Notes: generated by a model from the sequence alone, not told the origin. A stretch of 64,000 nt of DNA from Bacteroidaceae bacterium (GCA_016292045.1 JAEEZX010000073.1:45609-109608); one strand, 5' to 3'; shown: positions 26,055 to 37,930, counted from the stretch's first letter. Numbers and translations: made by a program.

Positions 26055-28132
26055 TTAGCGGCGGGCTTCACCTTGAACTCAGGATACTGGATGCGGGTGT
26101 GGTAGATCGTGCGCAGCTTGTCCTTGAGCACCTCCTTGGCGGCCTCAATGTCCTTGAAGGTGATGGGGCACTCGCGGAAATAACCGGCCTCCAGCTGGCC
26201 GTCGATAATCTTGTCGACAAGGGCATTGATGCTCTCCTCGGTGACCTCCTTGAGACTGCGGCTGGCGGCCTCCACGGCATCCGTCATCATGAGGATGGCC
26301 TGCTCGGCAGTAAACGGATTGGGGCCGGGATAGGTGAAGATGGCAGGGTCGATGACCTCGTCGGGATTCTTGTTGACGGCCTGTGTGTAGAAGAAACGGG
26401 CAATGCTGGTGCCGTGGTGGGTGGCGATGAAGTCCTTGATGACCGTCGGCAGACGGTGTTTGTCGGCCAGGGCAAGGCCCTCCTTCACATGTGAAATGAT
26501 AATCTGGGCGCTCTGCGCATTCGTCAGGCGTGTGTGGGGATTGATGGTGTTCTGGTTTTCGGTGAAGAAGACGGGGTGGTGGAGCTTACCTATGTCATGA
26601 TAGAGCGCACCCGTGCGCACGAGCTGGCTCTTGGCTCCGATGCGCCCTGCCACGGCGGCGCAGAGATTGGACACCTGTATGCTGTGCTGGAACGTGCCGG
26701 GAGCCTCCTCCGAGAGGCGGCGCAGCAGAGGATTGTTGGCATTGGAAAGCTCAAGCAGTGTGATGCTCGAGGTGAAGCCCAGGATGCGCTCGATGGGGAA
26801 GAGCAGCAGATAGACGATGAGCAGCAGCACGGCACTGCCGCAGATGGGTATGGAGTCCTGGAAGAATACGGTCTCGATGTCGTCGTAATAGCCCATGAGA
26901 AGATTCATGCTGCTGTTCATTATCAGCGATGAAATCAGCACTAATACCATAGTGCGGAGCAGTTCGCTGCGCTGTGTGAGGTCGCGCAGGGAGTAGATGG
27001 CCACAAGTCCGGCAATGCTTTCTGTGGCGATGAAGACCGAAGGATGCTCCACCACGGGACAGGTGGCGAACACCACCATGATATGGGTGACGAAGGCCGT
27101 GCGCGAGTCCATGAAGATACGCACGAAGATGGGCACCGTGGCAAAAGGTATGAGATAGGCCGAGATGTCGGTATGGGCGACAAGTGCGTACGCCATCAGG
27201 GGGAAGGCGACATACATGAGACAGATAAGATTGGCATAGCGCCATTTCTCAAGATAGTCGCTACGGAATTCGATGAAGTATGTCAGCAGGATGATGGTCC
27301 ACAGCAGCACGTAGAAGATGTTGCCGCCGATACGCGTGAGACGCTCCTTCACGGTGAGCGTGTGGTTCTTTTCATAATGCTCCAGGGATGTCAGTATGGC
27401 ATGGCGCCGGTCGTTGACAATCTCACCCTTGTCGATGATTTTCTGCCCGGCCATCACCTGACCCATATATGGCACCAGCATGGAGAGCACCTCGTGGCGC
27501 TGCTGCTCGCTCTTGGCCTCGTCGTAGATGAGGTTGGGCTTGATGAAGCGGTCCATGGAGTATTTTGATATGAGACTCGCGGGGTAGGGGCTGTCTTCGG
27601 AGGGTGCTGTCAGGGTTTTGTAGGCGGTCTTGCTGGAAAGGATGTCCTTTGCAGGGCGCACAGTGGAAACCTGTCCCTCGTAGATGCGTATGTTGTGGGT
27701 GTTGTCCTGCTGCAGACGCTCGTAGTCGGTGAGCGACATGACGCCGCGGCCGTATATATCCTGCAAGCGCTCCTCGAGGTACTGCTCCAGAGCGGCTGGA
27801 GACTGGAGTTCGGGCTGCATGCTGCGGAATGCCTCGCGGAAGGCCTCTATCTGGGTCTCCGCCACCTCGGCATTGTGCTGATAGTAGGGTTCGATGAGCC
27901 GTGTGAGACTGTCGCGCTCGTGGATAAGCTGCTCCTCGTTCTTTAGGATGGGGAAGGAGTCCTTGGCAAAGAGGGCCTCGCCGTCCCACGGTTCGCCGAG
28001 CTTGAAATTGTAGCCCACAAAACGTTCACGCGGCATGAACGCCACCAGTATGGCGGTGGTGATGATGACACCAGCCACGCGATAGAAATAGTCTTTCCAC
28101 TCCCACTTGTGCTTATGGTTGTACCGTCCCAT
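26051..28132 (-). CDS. 7TM-HD family phosphohydrolase (PgpH-like, c-di-AMP phosphodiesterase type)
   Basis: A 693-residue protein. The start [14 protein letters not shown] at 28132 is chosen because the promoter box lies just upstream; a longer frame would run through it. One helix (about residues 15-33) is followed by an extracytoplasmic 7TMR-HDED domain to about 270, then about seven helices (285-450). The HD domain (about 480-680) has the metal motif [13 protein letters not shown] and a distal FIATHHGTS. PgpH in Listeria degrades cyclic di-AMP; that substrate is inferred here. Confidence 0.9.
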   Translation of the reverse strand: MGRYNHKHKWEWKDYFYRVAGVIITTAILVAFMPRERFVGYNFKLGEPWDGEALFAKDSFPILKNEEQLIHERDSLTRLIEPYYQHNAEVAETQIEAFREAFRSMQPELQSPAALEQYLEERLQDIYGRGVMSLTDYERLQQDNTHNIRIYEGQVSTVRPAKDILSSKTAYKTLTAPSEDSPYPASLISKYSMDRFIKPNLIYDEAKSEQQRHEVLSMLVPYMGQVMAGQKIIDKGEIVNDRRHAILTSLEHYEKNHTLTVKERLTRIGGNIFYVLLWTIILLTYFIEFRSDYLEKWRYANLICLMYVAFPLMAYALVAHTDISAYLIPFATVPIFVRIFMDSRTAFVTHIMVVFATCPVVEHPSVFIATESIAGLVAIYSLRDLTQRSELLRTMVLVLISSLIMNSSMNLLMGYYDDIETVFFQDSIPICGSAVLLLIVYLLLFPIERILGFTSSITLLELSNANNPLLRRLSEEAPGTFQHSIQVSNLCAAVAGRIGAKSQLVRTGALYHDIGKLHHPVFFTENQNTINPHTRLTNAQSAQIIISHVKEGLALADKHRLPTVIKDFIATHHGTSIARFFYTQAVNKNPDEVIDPAIFTYPGPNPFTAEQAILMMTDAVEAASRSLKEVTEESINALVDKIIDGQLEAGYFRECPITFKDIEAAKEVLKDKLRTIYHTRIQYPEFKVKPAAN

Positions 28133-28157
28133 AGTCGTTTTCTGTATGTTTTGTGTG

Positions 28158-28165
28158 CAAAGATA
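28158..28165 (-). promoter_or_regulatory. Promoter -7 box for the PgpH-like gene
   Basis: On the minus strand TATCTTTG, 26 bp upstream of the start at 28132, in the divergent region shared with gltX. Confidence 0.6.
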
Positions 28166-28205
28166 CAAAACTTTTGCGATATTGATGCCTAATGTTCTCT
28201 TATGG

Positions 28206-28236
28206 TTTGTGTTTTCACTTTTTTTTAGTACCTTTG
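28206..28236 (+). promoter_or_regulatory. Promoter for gltX
   Basis: TTTG at 28206-28209 and TACCTTTG at 28229-28236 with a 19-bp spacer match the Bacteroidetes consensus closely. The ATG is 21 bp after the box. Confidence 0.75.
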
Positions 28237-28256
28237 CACGCAAAATGCTTTTTAAA

Positions 28257-29816
28257 ATGACTGAAAGAAAAGTTCGTGTGCGATTTGCACCGAGTCCAAC
28301 GGGGCCTCTTCATATAGGAGGTGTGCGCACCGCCCTGTACAACTACCTGTTTGCCCGCCAACACGGCGGCGACCTAATCTTCCGTATCGAGGATACGGAC
28401 TCCGGACGCTTTGTGCCGGGTGCGGAGGAATATATCCTGGAGTCGTTCAAATGGCTTGGTATCCGGTTTGACGAAGGCGTCAGCTTCGGCGGTGACAAGG
28501 GTCCGTACCGTCAGTCGGAGCGCCGCGACATATACCGTGAGCATGTAAAACGACTTATTGACAACGGGACGGCATATCTGGCATTCGACACGCCGGAGGA
28601 GCTGGATGCCAAACGCAAGGAGGTGGAAAACTTCCAGTACGATGCCTCGACGCGCCTCGCGATGCGCAACTCATTGTCGATGAGCAGGGAGGAGGTGGAT
28701 GCCCTGCTGGAATCCGGAGCACAGTATGTGGTGCGCTTTAAAGTGGAGCCCGGCGAGGAAATACACGTGGACGACCTCATACGCGGCGATGTGATGATTA
28801 ACTCCAGCATATTGGACGACAAGGTGCTGTATAAGTCGGCAGACGACCTCCCCACATATCATCTGGCCAATATCGTGGACGACCATCTGATGGAGGTGAC
28901 TCACGTGATAAGGGGTGAGGAGTGGCTGCCCAGCGCTCCGCTGCACGTATTGCTCTACAGGGCTTTCGGCTGGAGCGACACACAGCCGCAGTTTGCACAC
29001 CTGCCGCTGCTCCTGAAGCCGGTGGGTAACGGTAAGCTCTCGAAGCGCGACGGCGACAAACTGGGATTCCCCGTATTCCCTCTGGAATGGCACGACCCCA
29101 AGTCGGGAGAGGTGTCCAGCGGATACAGGGAGAAGGGTTATCTTCCGGAGGCTGTAATCAATTTCCTCGCTCTGCTGGGATGGAACCCCGGCGAAGGGCA
29201 CGATGAGATAATGAGTATGGAGGAGATGGTGAAGCTGTTCGACCTCACCAAGTGCAGCAAGAACGGAGCGAAGTTCGACTATGTCAAGGCTGCGTGGTTC
29301 AATCATCAGTATCTCATCCGCCAGAAAGACGAGGATTGGGTGCCGGCTTTCGACAGGCTGCTGAAGGAGCAAGGCATCGAGGCCACTGCAGAGCAGGAAG
29401 CCGAGGTGGTGCGTATGATGAAACTCAAGGTGGTGGAATACACGGACGGCGAGGGCGGAAAGAAGAAGCGCAATGTGTCGTTCGTGTCCGACCTGTGGCC
29501 CCTCACGGAATTCTTCTTCCGTGCTCCGAAGGAGTTCGACTGCGAGGACAAGTTCGTGCGCAAGAACTGGACAGAGAATGCGCCCGAGGAGATGACACGC
29601 TTTGCGGAGGTGCTCTCGACCGTGGAGGATTTCACTGTAGAGGGTATCAAGCAGGTGGTGGATCCGTGGGTGGAAGAGCAGGGGCTGAAGCCTTGGAACG
29701 CATGGCGAGTGTGTCTCGTGGGCAAGGGACAGGGCCCGGATATGTATGAACTGGCGGCATTCCTGGGAAAGGAAGAGACACTCAGCCGCATGTATTATGC
29801 CATAAAGACGCTATGA
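28257..29816 (+). CDS. gltX: Glutamate-tRNA ligase
   Basis: A 519-residue class I synthetase starting [22 protein letters not shown], with the HIGH-type motif at residues 19-22 and the KMSKS-type motif KLSKR at 260-264. The start at 28257 matches family N-termini; another ATG 12 bp upstream is in frame but less typical. It charges tRNA-Glu. It overlaps waaA by 4 bp, linking translation with LPS core synthesis in one transcript. Confidence 0.96.
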   Translation: MTERKVRVRFAPSPTGPLHIGGVRTALYNYLFARQHGGDLIFRIEDTDSGRFVPGAEEYILESFKWLGIRFDEGVSFGGDKGPYRQSERRDIYREHVKRLIDNGTAYLAFDTPEELDAKRKEVENFQYDASTRLAMRNSLSMSREEVDALLESGAQYVVRFKVEPGEEIHVDDLIRGDVMINSSILDDKVLYKSADDLPTYHLANIVDDHLMEVTHVIRGEEWLPSAPLHVLLYRAFGWSDTQPQFAHLPLLLKPVGNGKLSKRDGDKLGFPVFPLEWHDPKSGEVSSGYREKGYLPEAVINFLALLGWNPGEGHDEIMSMEEMVKLFDLTKCSKNGAKFDYVKAAWFNHQYLIRQKDEDWVPAFDRLLKEQGIEATAEQEAEVVRMMKLKVVEYTDGEGGKKKRNVSFVSDLWPLTEFFFRAPKEFDCEDKFVRKNWTENAPEEMTRFAEVLSTVEDFTVEGIKQVVDPWVEEQGLKPWNAWRVCLVGKGQGPDMYELAAFLGKEETLSRMYYAIKTL

Positions 29817-31069
29817 TATCCACCATACTGTACAATCTTGGCATATACATCTACATATTAGGTGTGTTCGTAGCCTCGATATTCAACAAAAAGGCCCGTC
29901 TGATGATTAAAGGCCATTGGACAACTTTTCGCACGCTAAAGGAAAAGGTGGATCCGAAGGCTAAATACATATGGTTTCACGCAGCCTCGCTGGGTGAGTT
30001 TGAGCAGGGACGCCCGCTTATGGAGCGCTATCGCAGGGAGCACCCGGAATACAAGATACTGCTCACGTTCTTCTCTCCGTCGGGATACGAGGTGCGCAAG
30101 AACTACGACGGGGCGGACATCGTATGCTATCTGCCTTTCGACACTCCTGGCAATGTGCTGAGCTTTTTCTCATTAGTTCATCCGGTGGCTCTGTTCCTCA
30201 TCAAATATGAGTTCTGGTGCAATTTCCTTGTGGGATGCGACCACAATAATGTTCCCATCTATAGCGTGAGCAGTATTTTCCGTCCGGAGAAGGTGTTCTT
30301 CCGCTGGTACGGATGGAGCTATGCATCTGCGCTGCGCCGCCGTATCACGCATTTCTTCGTGCAGGATCAGTTGTCGGCAGACATGTTGCACAAGATAGGT
30401 ATCAAGAATAATGTCACAATCGTGGGCGACACGAGATTCGACAGAGTGCTCGACATACGCAAACAGGCGAAGGAGTTGCCGTTGGTTGAGCAGTTCAAGG
30501 ACGGCAGGATGACCTTCGTGGCGGGCAGCAGTTGGGGGCCGGACGAGGATATGATTATACCGTATTTCAATAATCATCCCGAACTGAAACTGGTGTTGGC
30601 TCCGCACGTTATTGACGAAGAGCATCTCAGACAGATAGAGAGCAAACTGAACAGACCGTTCATCCGCTATACGGAGGCAGAGAAGGGCGAGGCAGACCTG
30701 ACGAAGGTGGATTGCCTGATAGTGAACTGTTTCGGTTTGCTGTCGAGTATATACAGATACGGCGAGATAGCGTATGTAGGTGGCGGATTCGGAGTTGGTA
30801 TACACAATGTTCCGGAGGCTGCCGTATATGGGGTGCCGGTGCTGTTCGGACCCAACAACAAGGGCTTCCGGGAGGCTCAGGACTTGCTGAAACTGGGCGG
30901 CTGTTTTGAGATAACGGACCAGCCGGTGTTCAACGCTTCGGTGGACAGACTCGTGACAGAGGACAAGTTCCGTTTGCGCAGAGGTGCTGTGGGACGTCGC
31001 TACATTGAGTCGAATGCCGGTGCGGCAGATACGATTTTTAAGCGCATAGGTACGAATTTCGTACGCTGA
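29813..31069 (+). CDS. waaA: 3-deoxy-D-manno-octulosonic acid (Kdo) transferase
   Basis: A 418-residue GT30 enzyme that adds Kdo to lipid IVA at the inner face of the cytoplasmic membrane. An N-terminal membrane anchor (about residues 3-23) precedes the acceptor domain containing [15 protein letters not shown], where Glu62 is the expected catalytic base. The donor domain has [14 protein letters not shown] and the C-terminal [26 protein letters not shown]. Length fits the family. Confidence 0.93.
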   Translation: MISTILYNLGIYIYILGVFVASIFNKKARLMIKGHWTTFRTLKEKVDPKAKYIWFHAASLGEFEQGRPLMERYRREHPEYKILLTFFSPSGYEVRKNYDGADIVCYLPFDTPGNVLSFFSLVHPVALFLIKYEFWCNFLVGCDHNNVPIYSVSSIFRPEKVFFRWYGWSYASALRRRITHFFVQDQLSADMLHKIGIKNNVTIVGDTRFDRVLDIRKQAKELPLVEQFKDGRMTFVAGSSWGPDEDMIIPYFNNHPELKLVLAPHVIDEEHLRQIESKLNRPFIRYTEAEKGEADLTKVDCLIVNCFGLLSSIYRYGEIAYVGGGFGVGIHNVPEAAVYGVPVLFGPNNKGFREAQDLLKLGGCFEITDQPVFNASVDRLVTEDKFRLRRGAVGRRYIESNAGAADTIFKRIGTNFVR

Positions 31070-31097
31070 CACCGCTTCTTTGCCGCCATACCATGAA

Positions 31098-32213
31098 ATG
31101 AAAGAAGAAATCTTCCAAAACGCACTCAAAGGCGCTTCAAAGTGGGAACTTCAGCAAATGGAGGGATGCTCTGCAGCCGGTGTCAAGATTCCTTCGTGGG
31201 CATACATCGAGGGGCTGTGGTGGCCTGTGCGTCTGTCGATGGAGCAGTGTTCTTCGGAAGCGGCAGCCAGCTACAAGGCGAGTGTGGTGAAGGGATTTCC
31301 CCGAAGAGGAAAATTCGTGGATTTCACAGGAGGCTTTGGAGTGGATTTCTTTTTCATCGCACCTCATTTCAGCAAAGCTGTTTACGTGGAACAGAATGCA
31401 GAACTATGTCGGTTGGCGCGCCACAATTTCCCTCTCCTGAATCTGCGAAATACGACGGTGGTGGAAGGACGTATGGAAGATGTGTTCCCAGAGATAATAG
31501 GAGAGGACGCTTCTGATGTCGTGTGTCTCATCGATCCGGCAAGAAGAGATGCTGCAGGAAGAAAGATGGTGGGCCTGAAAGACTGCACACCGGATGTGAC
31601 CGCTGTTGTGCCCCGACTTCTGGAAAAAGGTGCCGGAGTGATGCTAAAACTCTCTCCGATGCTTGACATAACGGCGGCGTTGCGCGAATTGCCCGGAGAA
31701 TGGGGCGTGCACGCAGTGTCGGTGGACGGAGAGTGCAAGGAACTGCTTCTCGTGTCGGGCGGCAGGGAGATACATGCTGTGGATATACAGCACGACAAGG
31801 TGTCCGACTTCTGTCTGAATGACAAATCACAGTTGCAGCCGAGAACAAAATGGGCCGACAGGGTAGGAGCGAATCTCTATGAACCGTCTCCTTCTGTTCT
31901 GAAAGCCGGATTACAGGACGCTCTTCCCGGAGAAAAACTTTCAAAAGAGAGTCATCTCTTTACTTCAGACGAAAGAATGGAAAACTTCCCGGGACGTTCG
32001 TTCCGTGTGGATGGTGTGTCGGGATTCTCAAAGGCAGATGTAAAGAAACTGCTGGCGGGGGTGACGAAGGCGAATCTCACGGTGAGAGGCTTCCCGATGT
32101 CTGTGGCGCAGCTGCGCAAAAAACTGAACCTGCGGGAGGGCGGCGATGTATATCTCTTCGCGGCAACGTTGCAGGACAAATCACATGTACTGATAAAATG
32201 CACAAAGATATGA
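31098..32213 (+). CDS. THUMP-like domain class I SAM-dependent methyltransferase
   Basis: A 371-residue protein beginning MKEEIFQNALKGASKWELQQ; an upstream TTG frame extension is ignored. A Rossmann SAM site reads KFVDFTGGFGVDFFFIA (about residue 75), followed by VEGRMEDVF and VVCLIDPARRD, which is unusual for the catalytic-loop position. The C-terminal part (about 290-371) matches the THUMP-like module found in Bacteroidetes proteins. The substrate is unknown, probably RNA. It overlaps manC by 4 bp (ATGA). Confidence 0.8.
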   Translation: MKEEIFQNALKGASKWELQQMEGCSAAGVKIPSWAYIEGLWWPVRLSMEQCSSEAAASYKASVVKGFPRRGKFVDFTGGFGVDFFFIAPHFSKAVYVEQNAELCRLARHNFPLLNLRNTTVVEGRMEDVFPEIIGEDASDVVCLIDPARRDAAGRKMVGLKDCTPDVTAVVPRLLEKGAGVMLKLSPMLDITAALRELPGEWGVHAVSVDGECKELLLVSGGREIHAVDIQHDKVSDFCLNDKSQLQPRTKWADRVGANLYEPSPSVLKAGLQDALPGEKLSKESHLFTSDERMENFPGRSFRVDGVSGFSKADVKKLLAGVTKANLTVRGFPMSVAQLRKKLNLREGGDVYLFAATLQDKSHVLIKCTKI

Positions 32214-33268
32214 ACAACTATTGTCTGATTCTTGCGGGTGGCAACGGCGAACGTCTGTGGCCGGTGTCACGTACTACCAAGCCAAAGCAATTTCTCGATC
32301 TCTTTGGGCGGGGACGCACGTTTTTGCAACAGACCTACGACAGAATGGCGCGTTTCATGCCGAAGGAGCGCATCTTTGTCTCCACCAACGTGCAATATCT
32401 TGACATTGTGCACGAGCAGCTGCCGGAAGTGGATGATTTCCACATTCTTGAAGAACCGGTGCGCCGCGGAACTGTGGCGGCAGTGGCCTGGGGGGCGGTA
32501 TTTATATCGAAATTGGATAAGGATGCGTGTATGATGGTGACGCCCTCCGATCACCTCATATTCGATGAGACAGCATTTGCGGAGGATATATTAAAAGGCT
32601 TTGAGTTTGCATCCCGTGAGAAATCGATGCTCGTAATGGGTGTGCGTCCGTCTTGCCCCGATACAGCCTACGGATATATCCAGAAAGGAGAACCCACAGG
32701 GACGGAAGGCATCACACATCTCAAGACATTCACGGAAAAACCGCAGAAGGAGTTTGCTGAGATATTTATCCGTGAGGGGGATTTTCTGTGGAATGCAGGT
32801 ATACATTTCTTCCCGGTGAGTTCGATGCTGGATTTGCTCTACAGTATTTTGCCGGAATATCAGATGGAGATACCCCGTATGGTGGAGGCAGCGGCATCTG
32901 ACGACGGAAAACTGGTGCCGGAATTCTTTGAGGTGCTGCCCAATCTTTCTCTGGATGCTGATCTGCTGGAGCGAACGGAGAATGTATATGTTCAGGAGGG
33001 ACGTTTCGGATGGGCAGATCTGGGCACGTGGACATCGTTGCACGACTATGTGATGGGCGACACAAAAGGGAATGTGCTTCTGGACACTCAGGCACATCTC
33101 TATGACTGCGAAGACACCGTGATACGTCTTCCAAAGGGAAGGCAGGCCGTGGTGAAAGGTCTGAAGGGCTATGTCGTGGCGGAAGAGGGGGAGTTCCTAA
33201 TGATATGTCCGACAAGTGATGTGGCAGCCATGCGTAAAATGCATACTGACGCGAAGTTTGCGCTGTGA
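32210..33268 (+). CDS. manC: Mannose-1-phosphate guanylyltransferase
   Basis: A 352-residue nucleotidyltransferase making GDP-mannose for glycan synthesis. The signature is YCLILAGGNGERLWPVSRTTKPKQF at the N-terminus. TPSDHLIFDE (about residue 108), FTEKP and GDFLWNAGIHFFPVSSM (about 190) and WADLGTWTSLHDYV (about 268) follow. It is the single-domain form, lacking a phosphomannose isomerase domain. The start at 32210 overlaps the upstream stop as ATGA. Confidence 0.92.
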   Translation: MNNYCLILAGGNGERLWPVSRTTKPKQFLDLFGRGRTFLQQTYDRMARFMPKERIFVSTNVQYLDIVHEQLPEVDDFHILEEPVRRGTVAAVAWGAVFISKLDKDACMMVTPSDHLIFDETAFAEDILKGFEFASREKSMLVMGVRPSCPDTAYGYIQKGEPTGTEGITHLKTFTEKPQKEFAEIFIREGDFLWNAGIHFFPVSSMLDLLYSILPEYQMEIPRMVEAAASDDGKLVPEFFEVLPNLSLDADLLERTENVYVQEGRFGWADLGTWTSLHDYVMGDTKGNVLLDTQAHLYDCEDTVIRLPKGRQAVVKGLKGYVVAEEGEFLMICPTSDVAAMRKMHTDAKFAL

Positions 33269-33334
33269 GATAAAAAAGGAGAACTGAAGGGAACGAAAAT
33301 GCTCGCCCGTCAGCCGTTATTCGTCTTTATTTTG

Positions 33335-33342
33335 TACCTTTG
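33335..33342 (+). promoter_or_regulatory. Promoter -7 box immediately before folA
   Basis: TACCTTTG ends only 5 bp before the folA ATG, so transcription probably starts at or next to the start codon. No good TTTG -33 element is seen. Confidence 0.55.
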
Positions 33343-33347
33343 CACCC

Positions 33348-33845
33348 ATGACACTGAATCTGATAGCTGCAGTTGCAGAGAATTTGGCAATAGGATATCA
33401 AAACAAGCTGATATACTGGTTGCCTGACGACTTAAAGCGTTTTAAGGCTCTCACTACGGGACACACCATAGTGATGGGTCGCAAGACTTTTGAGAGTCTC
33501 CCGAAAGGAGCTTTGCCCAATCGCCGTAATGTGGTGCTGACAAGACAGACAGAGGCACGCGACCGTTTTGTGGGATGCGATGTGTACGCTTCACTAAAGG
33601 AGGCTCTTGCTTCTTGTGGCGAGGACGAGGAGGTTTTCGTGATAGGAGGAGAAAGTCTTTACAGGGAAACCCTTCCCCTGGCCGATAAACTGTATCTCAC
33701 AGAAGTGGCAGACACCCCAGCGGAGGCGGATGCTTTCTTCCCGGAATATCACAGTCGTTTCCGTTGCGTCAATGAGGAGGCGCACGTAAAAGACGACAGA
33801 CACAACTATAATTTCAAATTTACGGATTATGAAGCAGTATCTTGA
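33348..33845 (+). CDS. folA: Dihydrofolate reductase
   Basis: A 165-residue DHFR that regenerates tetrahydrofolate. The start [33 protein letters not shown] carries the usual active-site Asp in LPDDLKRFK (near residue 27). The NADPH site [29 protein letters not shown] and [25 protein letters not shown] follow. The 3' end overlaps thyA by 17 bp, coupling the two halves of the thymidylate cycle. Confidence 0.96.
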   Translation: MTLNLIAAVAENLAIGYQNKLIYWLPDDLKRFKALTTGHTIVMGRKTFESLPKGALPNRRNVVLTRQTEARDRFVGCDVYASLKEALASCGEDEEVFVIGGESLYRETLPLADKLYLTEVADTPAEADAFFPEYHSRFRCVNEEAHVKDDRHNYNFKFTDYEAVS

Positions 33846-34626
33846 TCTGTTGCAACGTATATTGGACGAGGGAGTGGAGAAGAGCGACCGCACCGGTACG
33901 GGTACCGTGAGCATATTCGGTCATCAGATGCGTTTTAATCTTCAGGAGGGATTCCCTCTTCTGACAACAAAGAAGGTGCATCTGAAGAGTATTATCTACG
34001 AACTTCTGTGGTTCCTGCGCGGCGATACGAACGCTCACTGGCTACAGGAGCGGGGAGTGCGTATCTGGAATGAATGGGCAGATCCGGAAACAGGAGATCT
34101 CGGACATATATACGGCTATCAGTGGCGTTCGTGGCCGGATTATAACGGTGGATTCATCGACCAGATACAGAACGCTGTGGACACGATAAAGAACGACCCC
34201 AACTGCCGTCGTATTATTGTGAGCGCGTGGAATGTGGCAGATTTGCCCAATATGAATCTTCCACCATGCCACGCGTTCTTCCAGTTTTATGTGGCAGACG
34301 GGAAATTATCGCTCCAACTGTATCAGCGCTCGGCAGATACGTTTCTCGGTGTCCCTTTTAATATCGCATCTTATGCCCTGCTGTGTATGATGATGGCTCA
34401 GGTGTGCGGATTGGAACCGGGCGACTTCATTCATACTACCGGCGATACCCATATCTATCTTAATCATATGGAGCAGATTCATGAGCAGCTCAGTCGCACG
34501 CCCCGACCTCTTCCCCGTATGATTCTTAATCCCGATGTGAAAAACATATTCGACTTTAAATATGAAGACTTCCAATTGGAGGGCTATGACCCTTGGCCTG
34601 CTATTAAAGGCGTCGTTAGCGTGTAG
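33829..34626 (+). CDS. thyA: Thymidylate synthase
   Basis: ThyA of 265 residues, methylating dUMP to dTMP with methylene-tetrahydrofolate. The nucleophile is Cys147 in [28 protein letters not shown] is near the N-terminus, [13 protein letters not shown] near 128 and the dUMP-binding [21 protein letters not shown] near 165. The C-terminal [13 protein letters not shown] is intact. The last 65 bp also encode, in another frame, the signal peptide of the downstream BNR_4 protein. Confidence 0.97.
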   Translation: MKQYLDLLQRILDEGVEKSDRTGTGTVSIFGHQMRFNLQEGFPLLTTKKVHLKSIIYELLWFLRGDTNAHWLQERGVRIWNEWADPETGDLGHIYGYQWRSWPDYNGGFIDQIQNAVDTIKNDPNCRRIIVSAWNVADLPNMNLPPCHAFFQFYVADGKLSLQLYQRSADTFLGVPFNIASYALLCMMMAQVCGLEPGDFIHTTGDTHIYLNHMEQIHEQLSRTPRPLPRMILNPDVKNIFDFKYEDFQLEGYDPWPAIKGVVSV

Positions 34627-37600
34627 TGTATTTTGTGTGAGCTCCGGTTTACGGGCAGCAAATGTGGTGGCTCAGGAAGGAGCCTGGTGTTGGTTCGCAG
34701 ATCCGCGTGCAACGTACTATGAGAACGCAGCCGGTAGCGTGAAGGCTACGTATATAGGCTATATCGATGTTCACGGTAACGTTAAGGCTACCCAATACGA
34801 TTGGTTGAAGCAGCGCAAGACAGACGTTCTTGTGCGCTCGTGTTTCCAGCCCGACGACCATAACAACCCAACATTCATCGTATTGCCGGATGAACGTGTG
34901 ATGATATTTTACACGCGCCACACGGACGAGCCCAAGATATGGTATCGCATATCGAAAAAGCCCGGTGACATCAGTCAGTTGGGCGACGAGAAATATCTGG
35001 CTACGGCCAACAACACTACCTATCCTTCGCCCTTTATCCTGAGCGACGACCCGGAACACATCTACCTCTGCTGGCGAGGCATCAACTGGCATCCCACCAT
35101 TGCGCGTCTCACAATGCCGGATGTCAATGATAACTGCGAGTTCGATTTCGGGCCGAAGCAGATTGTGCAGTCCACCGGCGCGCGTCCTTATGCCAAGTAT
35201 CAGAGTAACGGAAAGGATAAAATTTATGTCTCGTACACGACAGGCCATCCGGACAACGAGATGCCCAACTGGCTTTATTTCAATGTGATTGATATTAATC
35301 ATGGCAACGGCCCCGTCCTGCGTGACCTCAACGGTACGCAATTGAGCATAATCAACAATGGGGTGTTCAATGTCAGCAAAACAGATTCGTATGCCAGCAA
35401 GTATCCTGCCACCATTGTGGACAAAACAGCCAGCGTCCGTAACTGGGTGTGGCAAATCGCCCTTGATGCCGACGGGCATCCGGTCGTTGCCTATCCGCAT
35501 ATCGACGATGCCAAGACCTCGCACGTCTATTGGTATGCCCGTTGGAACGGCTCTTCTTGGAAAAACACCTGGGTGCAGTACGGAGGTCATGCATTCCATC
35601 AGAACTGGAACTCTACGGAGAAATGTTACAGCGGTGGTATGGCATTGGATCCCGAGAATATCAACGACCTCTATCTCAGTATTCCGACAACGAACGGTCA
35701 GTATAACAAGGAAGGCGTGTATGAGATATGGAAGTACACAATCGATGATGAGGGTAATGTGGCCGGTTCGGAGCAGATAACTTACAATTCTCCGAAAAAC
35801 AATGCACGCCCATATGTCATACCCGGTACGAAAAACAGTCCCTTGAGACTGGTGTGGATGCAGGGCGACTACTATTATTGGATTGTGAAGCAGGGGTTCC
35901 CCTTGGGTTATCCCACTGCCATCCATAGTAATCATGCGTGGGAAGAAAGCGTCTCAGACCTCTCGTCGTATGAGATTGACTGCACTTGTCTGAAAGCAGA
36001 CCGGACGCTGAATATGGCCATTGCCATGAATACGTCCCAGTACGAGGGCATCATCGTGAAATCCGCTGACGGAAACTTCAGTTATTCACTTGACGGCAGT
36101 TCGTCGTATCCGCAGCTGACAGTAAACGGTGTGTCTTACCGGAGCCAGAACCGCCTGCTCACGAGCGACGATTGGGCAACGCAGAGTTCGGGAACCAGCG
36201 GCGACAACCATCCCACCAAGATTCCGGCATGGGTGCTGACAATGACCTACGACGGACAGCAACTCATTGTCTACCGCAACGGCCTAGTGGACCAGGTGGT
36301 TGACATCGAGGGACTCGACTTTGACAATTTGCTCGTTCGCGGTGAGGGGTTCAACCACAAGTGCATCGCTGTCGGTGCCTACGGTAAGGCAGGCAGCCCT
36401 CTGGAAGTGCAGAAACTGGTTTCGGAGTCAATGGAAGAAACTGCCCTTGACGCACTTCAGCTGCCAGAGGAGACACGCACCGACCTCGTGCTGCCCACTG
36501 TTTCGTTCGGACAGAGTGTGCAATGGACATCGTCCGATGAATCCGTCATCAATACTTCCGGTATACTGAAGTCGCAGAAAAGCGACACCGAAGTGAGACT
36601 TACAGCTACTGTGGGTGACAGGGAGCGTGTATTCGATGTGAAAGTGCCGGCCCGCGACATTGCCAAAAACTTGCGTTACACCTTGACTGAGCCGCTCGAC
36701 CTTACGACAAACACAGCAAGCGGATTTCCCACCAACAAATACGGCCTGGCAGAGGAGGGGCTGCTTGAGGGCCTTCGCTCTTTCACTTTTCTTGTCACAG
36801 TAAAGGCCAGCAGTCTTACGGGCAGTCCCCGTATTTACGATTTCGGTTCTGGTTCGGGCAACAGCCTGTTTTTGAGGGCCAACCCTCTCTCGGCCGGTGT
36901 CAAATACAACGGCGGTACGACCACGATGGTGAATGCGACCATGCAACTGAAGACCAACACGGAGACCAAACTCGCGGTCTCTTATGATGCCGATACGCAC
37001 ACCACGTACATTTATATTGACGGTGAGGAGAATGTGTCAGGAGACGCCAATCAGAATGAGGCCTACATGCTGTATCAGCTAGCTAAAGATACGCGCAACT
37101 ACATCGGACGCACCCAGTGGTGGGATACGTCATACGCCAATGACAACCAGGACTTTCGCGGCATCATCAAGGACCTGATGCTCTACGATCTGAAGTTGAC
37201 GCGCAAGGAAATATGTCAGTTGCAGAATCTGCCTTATGAAGAGGAGGATCTCCCCACGAGTCTCGTCAACGCCGATTTTGAAGGCACATACACGGTGATG
37301 GCCGGCAGTGGTGTAAGCAGCGACCGTGCAATCTATATCCCTGAAGGGTGGAAAGTAAGCTACTCCAAAGGCGATGCTAATGATATCACAGCACTCACGA
37401 CGGGGGATCTCTTTTACAGCCAGTTTTTCGCTGCGAAAGCGGATGCCGGCCGTTGCGGCAGCAAGAGTTATTGGATTCGCCAAAAATGGGGCACTTCCGT
37501 GATAGGACTCTATCAGGATGTGAAGTTGCCGGAAGGGAAATATACGCTTACAGCCGATATCTGGCGCAGCGGCAGCGGCGGGGATGTGCGCATCTACGCC

Positions 37601-37930
37601 AAGGTGGGTGATGCCGCCCGTATTACAGCCACACCGCCTTCCAATCAGAACTATTGGCAGGAGGCTTCTCTTTCGTTCGAGACCGACGGCGAGACGGCTG
37701 TGCGTATAGGGTTGGAGAATAATCATACGGCGGATGCCAACGAGAAGTTCGGCGGTTTCGACAATTTCCGCTTTGTATACACGCCGACAGCCGTAGATGT
37801 GGTGCGTAGCGAGGATGATTCTGCAGATCCGTCAGCAGGAGCAACATACGACCTCTCCGGTCGCCGTGTGTCGGCCGACAAACCGGGTATTTACATCCGC
37901 GATGGGAAAAAGTTTGTCGTTTCCGATTGA
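34562..37930 (+). CDS. BNR_4 beta-propeller multi-domain secreted protein with type IX-like tail
   Basis: A 1122-residue protein. The signal peptide (about residues 1-32, ending SSGLRA) is encoded inside the 3' end of thyA. A second in-frame ATG at 34586 is possible, but no start after thyA would keep the signal. Then come a BNR_4-type propeller (about 35-450; [12 protein letters not shown] and [20 protein letters not shown]) and a concanavalin-like segment (about 455-620). An atrophied bacterial Ig-like domain lies at about 625-705 ([13 protein letters not shown]) and a LamG-like domain at about 710-895. A carbohydrate-binding-like beta sandwich (about 900-1085) precedes the tail [23 protein letters not shown]_4 relatives include ulvan and rhamnoglycan lyases and hydrolases (PL24/PL25/GH145 propellers). 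Enzyme class and substrate are inferred. Confidence 0.82.
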   Translation: MKTSNWRAMTLGLLLKASLACSVFCVSSGLRAANVVAQEGAWCWFADPRATYYENAAGSVKATYIGYIDVHGNVKATQYDWLKQRKTDVLVRSCFQPDDHNNPTFIVLPDERVMIFYTRHTDEPKIWYRISKKPGDISQLGDEKYLATANNTTYPSPFILSDDPEHIYLCWRGINWHPTIARLTMPDVNDNCEFDFGPKQIVQSTGARPYAKYQSNGKDKIYVSYTTGHPDNEMPNWLYFNVIDINHGNGPVLRDLNGTQLSIINNGVFNVSKTDSYASKYPATIVDKTASVRNWVWQIALDADGHPVVAYPHIDDAKTSHVYWYARWNGSSWKNTWVQYGGHAFHQNWNSTEKCYSGGMALDPENINDLYLSIPTTNGQYNKEGVYEIWKYTIDDEGNVAGSEQITYNSPKNNARPYVIPGTKNSPLRLVWMQGDYYYWIVKQGFPLGYPTAIHSNHAWEESVSDLSSYEIDCTCLKADRTLNMAIAMNTSQYEGIIVKSADGNFSYSLDGSSSYPQLTVNGVSYRSQNRLLTSDDWATQSSGTSGDNHPTKIPAWVLTMTYDGQQLIVYRNGLVDQVVDIEGLDFDNLLVRGEGFNHKCIAVGAYGKAGSPLEVQKLVSESMEETALDALQLPEETRTDLVLPTVSFGQSVQWTSSDESVINTSGILKSQKSDTEVRLTATVGDRERVFDVKVPARDIAKNLRYTLTEPLDLTTNTASGFPTNKYGLAEEGLLEGLRSFTFLVTVKASSLTGSPRIYDFGSGSGNSLFLRANPLSAGVKYNGGTTTMVNATMQLKTNTETKLAVSYDADTHTTYIYIDGEENVSGDANQNEAYMLYQLAKDTRNYIGRTQWWDTSYANDNQDFRGIIKDLMLYDLKLTRKEICQLQNLPYEEEDLPTSLVNADFEGTYTVMAGSGVSSDRAIYIPEGWKVSYSKGDANDITALTTGDLFYSQFFAAKADAGRCGSKSYWIRQKWGTSVIGLYQDVKLPEGKYTLTADIWRSGSGGDVRIYAKVGDAARITATPPSNQNYWQEASLSFETDGETAVRIGLENNHTADANEKFGGFDNFRFVYTPTAVDVVRSEDDSADPSAGATYDLSGRRVSADKPGIYIRDGKKFVVSD

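Noticed and set aside
34649..35935. Minus-strand 428-codon open frame inside the BNR_4 gene
   Set aside because: No signal, domain or promoter; the sense strand encodes a clear propeller.
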